The position numbers and the translations under genes were made by a program. Source: Erysipelotrichaceae bacterium (GTDB lineage: Bacteria; Bacillota_I; Bacilli_A; Erysipelotrichales; Erysipelotrichaceae). From it: a stretch of 37,151 nt of DNA. Below the pieces are notes generated by a model. The model saw only the letters and a program-made list of their open reading frames with translations. It did not search any database and was not told the origin of the DNA. Location: assembly GCA_017432895.1 (NCBI GenBank), contig JAFRIG010000023.1:1-37151 (forward strand). The letters are read 5' to 3'. Numbering within the stretch: position 1 is the stretch's first letter; each line of letters starts with the position of its first letter. Shown piece after piece: positions 36,328-37,151 of the stretch.

Positions 36328-36394
36328 ATTGATATCTGTTATCAGATAGAACTATTAATCCTTAGGACTGAAGCCGATAAGATCCATCACCGTT

Positions 36395-37151
36395 TCAGTC
36401 GAGTATCTTCAAAGTCACGGTAAAACTCACTGAAGCGCTCTTTCCTGAACCATCTGTCGCTTTAGCGGTAAATTTGACCGTTCCCGCTTTGCCGGTAAAT
36501 GAAATAAGACCATTTTCATCGATGCCGGCTATCTTGCTGTTGGAAGAAGACCAGGTGTAGTGCCTGATGGAATCGGCCGGTTCACTAATTGCATAGAGCT
36601 GATAGACTTCAGGACCCGTTAATTCAATAGGTAGGGTCGAGCCATTGAGTATTTCACCTGAGAAATCAGTGATCGTAACAGAAGTCGAAACAGGACAGAT
36701 GTATACGACATAGGAACCGGATACTCCTGATCCATCTTTTGCTGCCGCCGTTATGATAACAGGTGTCAGTTTCGATACAGCCTTTGCCGTGACGACGCCG
36801 CTTGATGATACGGTCGCGGCAGAAGTATCTGAGGAGGTCCAAGTCACCGTCTTATTGGAAGCTGTGGAAGGCGTGACGTCAGCCTTCAAAGTGATCTTCT
36901 GTCCCTTGGCCGCCATATCATAATAGGCATCACCGGAAGCGTATGCGTCACCTGAGGCATAAGCGTTGCCTGAAGCACCCGAAGGTTTCTTCGAATTGTA
37001 AATGGTGATCTCTTCGACGAGATTTGCCACATTGATGGTGACTGATCCCGATTTGCCTGAGCCGTCCTTGGCCTTGGCCGTGATCTTGACTGTTCCCTTT
37101 GTGCCGTATACTGTGACCTTTCCGTCTTCATCGACTGTTGCCAGCTTGGGC
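36395..37151 (-). CDS. Big_2 Ig-domain surface protein, C-terminal part (cut by window edge)
   Basis: The frame is open to the window end, so only the last 251 codons are visible. Three Big_2 (intimin-type) Ig domains are seen: the tail of one (LATVDEDGKVTVYG, AKAKDGSGKSGSVTINV), a full one (TWTSSDTSAATVSSSGVVTA) and a last one (YTWSSSNSKIAGIDENGLIS), ending SFTVTLKILD with no sorting signal. The junction VYICPVSTSVTI matches VRICPMATAVEM in the 1,134-residue protease, so the two proteins share a domain block. The missing N-terminus could be another S8 protease or an adhesin. A three-copy ASG(N/D)AY repeat interrupts the second domain. Confidence 0.85.
   Translation of the reverse strand, partial: PKLATVDEDGKVTVYGTKGTVKITAKAKDGSGKSGSVTINVANLVEEITIYNSKKPSGASGNAYASGDAYASGDAYYDMAAKGQKITLKADVTPSTASNKTVTWTSSDTSAATVSSSGVVTAKAVSKLTPVIITAAAKDGSGVSGSYVVYICPVSTSVTITDFSGEILNGSTLPIELTGPEVYQLYAISEPADSIRHYTWSSSNSKIAGIDENGLISFTGKAGTVKFTAKATDGSGKSASVSFTVTLKILD
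36923..36976 (-). repeat. Three-copy 18-bp in-frame repeat (ASGNAY/ASGDAY/ASGDAY)
   Basis: Three direct 18-bp units encode ASGNAY, ASGDAY, ASGDAY in a loop of a Big_2 domain. The units differ mainly at synonymous third positions, which suggests an old expansion kept for its protein sequence. Confidence 0.8.

Noticed and set aside
1..37151. tRNA or rRNA genes, CRISPR arrays, transposases or integrase genes
   Set aside because: None was seen. The repeats present are coding Ig-like repeats and small hairpins.

Overview
The window reads as chromosomal DNA from a low-to-mid GC, Gram-positive (Bacillota) bacterium. The evidence is the gene order of the ribosomal superoperon, a Cys4 zinc-type adenylate kinase, a zinc-ribbon S14, strong AGGAGG-type ribosome binding sites, and very large secreted Ig-repeat proteins. 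An Erysipelotrichia-like host is my best guess, from general resemblance of the ribosomal proteins and surface proteins; this is inference and no search was run. All real genes lie on the minus strand, so biological order runs from high to low coordinates.

Region 1 (1-12,350) is the S10-spc-alpha ribosomal superoperon. A near-consensus promoter (12,319-12,347) and a roughly 120-nt structured leader precede rpsJ-rplC-rplD-rplW-rplB-rpsS-rplV-rpsC-rplP-rpmC-rpsQ-rplN-rplX-rplE-rpsN-rpsH-rplF-rplR-rpsE-rplO-secY-adk-map-infA-rpmJ-rpsM. The last gene is cut by the window edge. Genes are separated by a few bases or overlap (TAATG/TGATG junctions), so one long transcript is expected. rpmD (L30), normally between rpsE and rplO, is absent: only 10 bp separate those genes.

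Region 2 (12,440-15,120) holds a two-gene unit: a putative lipoprotein followed by a 567-residue helical protein of unknown function, closed by a clear terminator.

Region 3 (15,065-33,500) is a cluster of secreted subtilisin-family (S8) proteases. Two giant paralogues of about 2,340 and 2,370 residues flank a smaller 1,134-residue S8 protease. Each giant has a signal peptide, prodomain, S8 catalytic domain with PA insert, C5a-peptidase-like beta domains, a dockerin-like EF-hand pair, a Big_2 Ig domain, a propeller-like region, a cohesin-like domain and seven tandem Ig-like repeats. The small protease is followed at once by a 90-codon gene that resembles only its prodomain. Promoters and hairpin terminators split this region into separate transcription units.

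Region 4 (33,570-36,210) encodes two polytopic membrane proteins typical of surface polysaccharide assembly: an acyltransferase-3 family protein and an O-antigen ligase/polymerase-like protein. Region 5 (36,270-37,151) is the 3' end of another Big_2-domain surface protein whose Ig domains resemble those of the 1,134-residue protease.

Overall, housekeeping translation genes abut an accessory surface/secretion locus (proteases, Ig-repeat proteins, glycan-modifying membrane enzymes). The most interesting feature is the presence of both dockerin-like and cohesin-like modules inside each giant protease, with a stand-alone prodomain-like protein encoded nearby.
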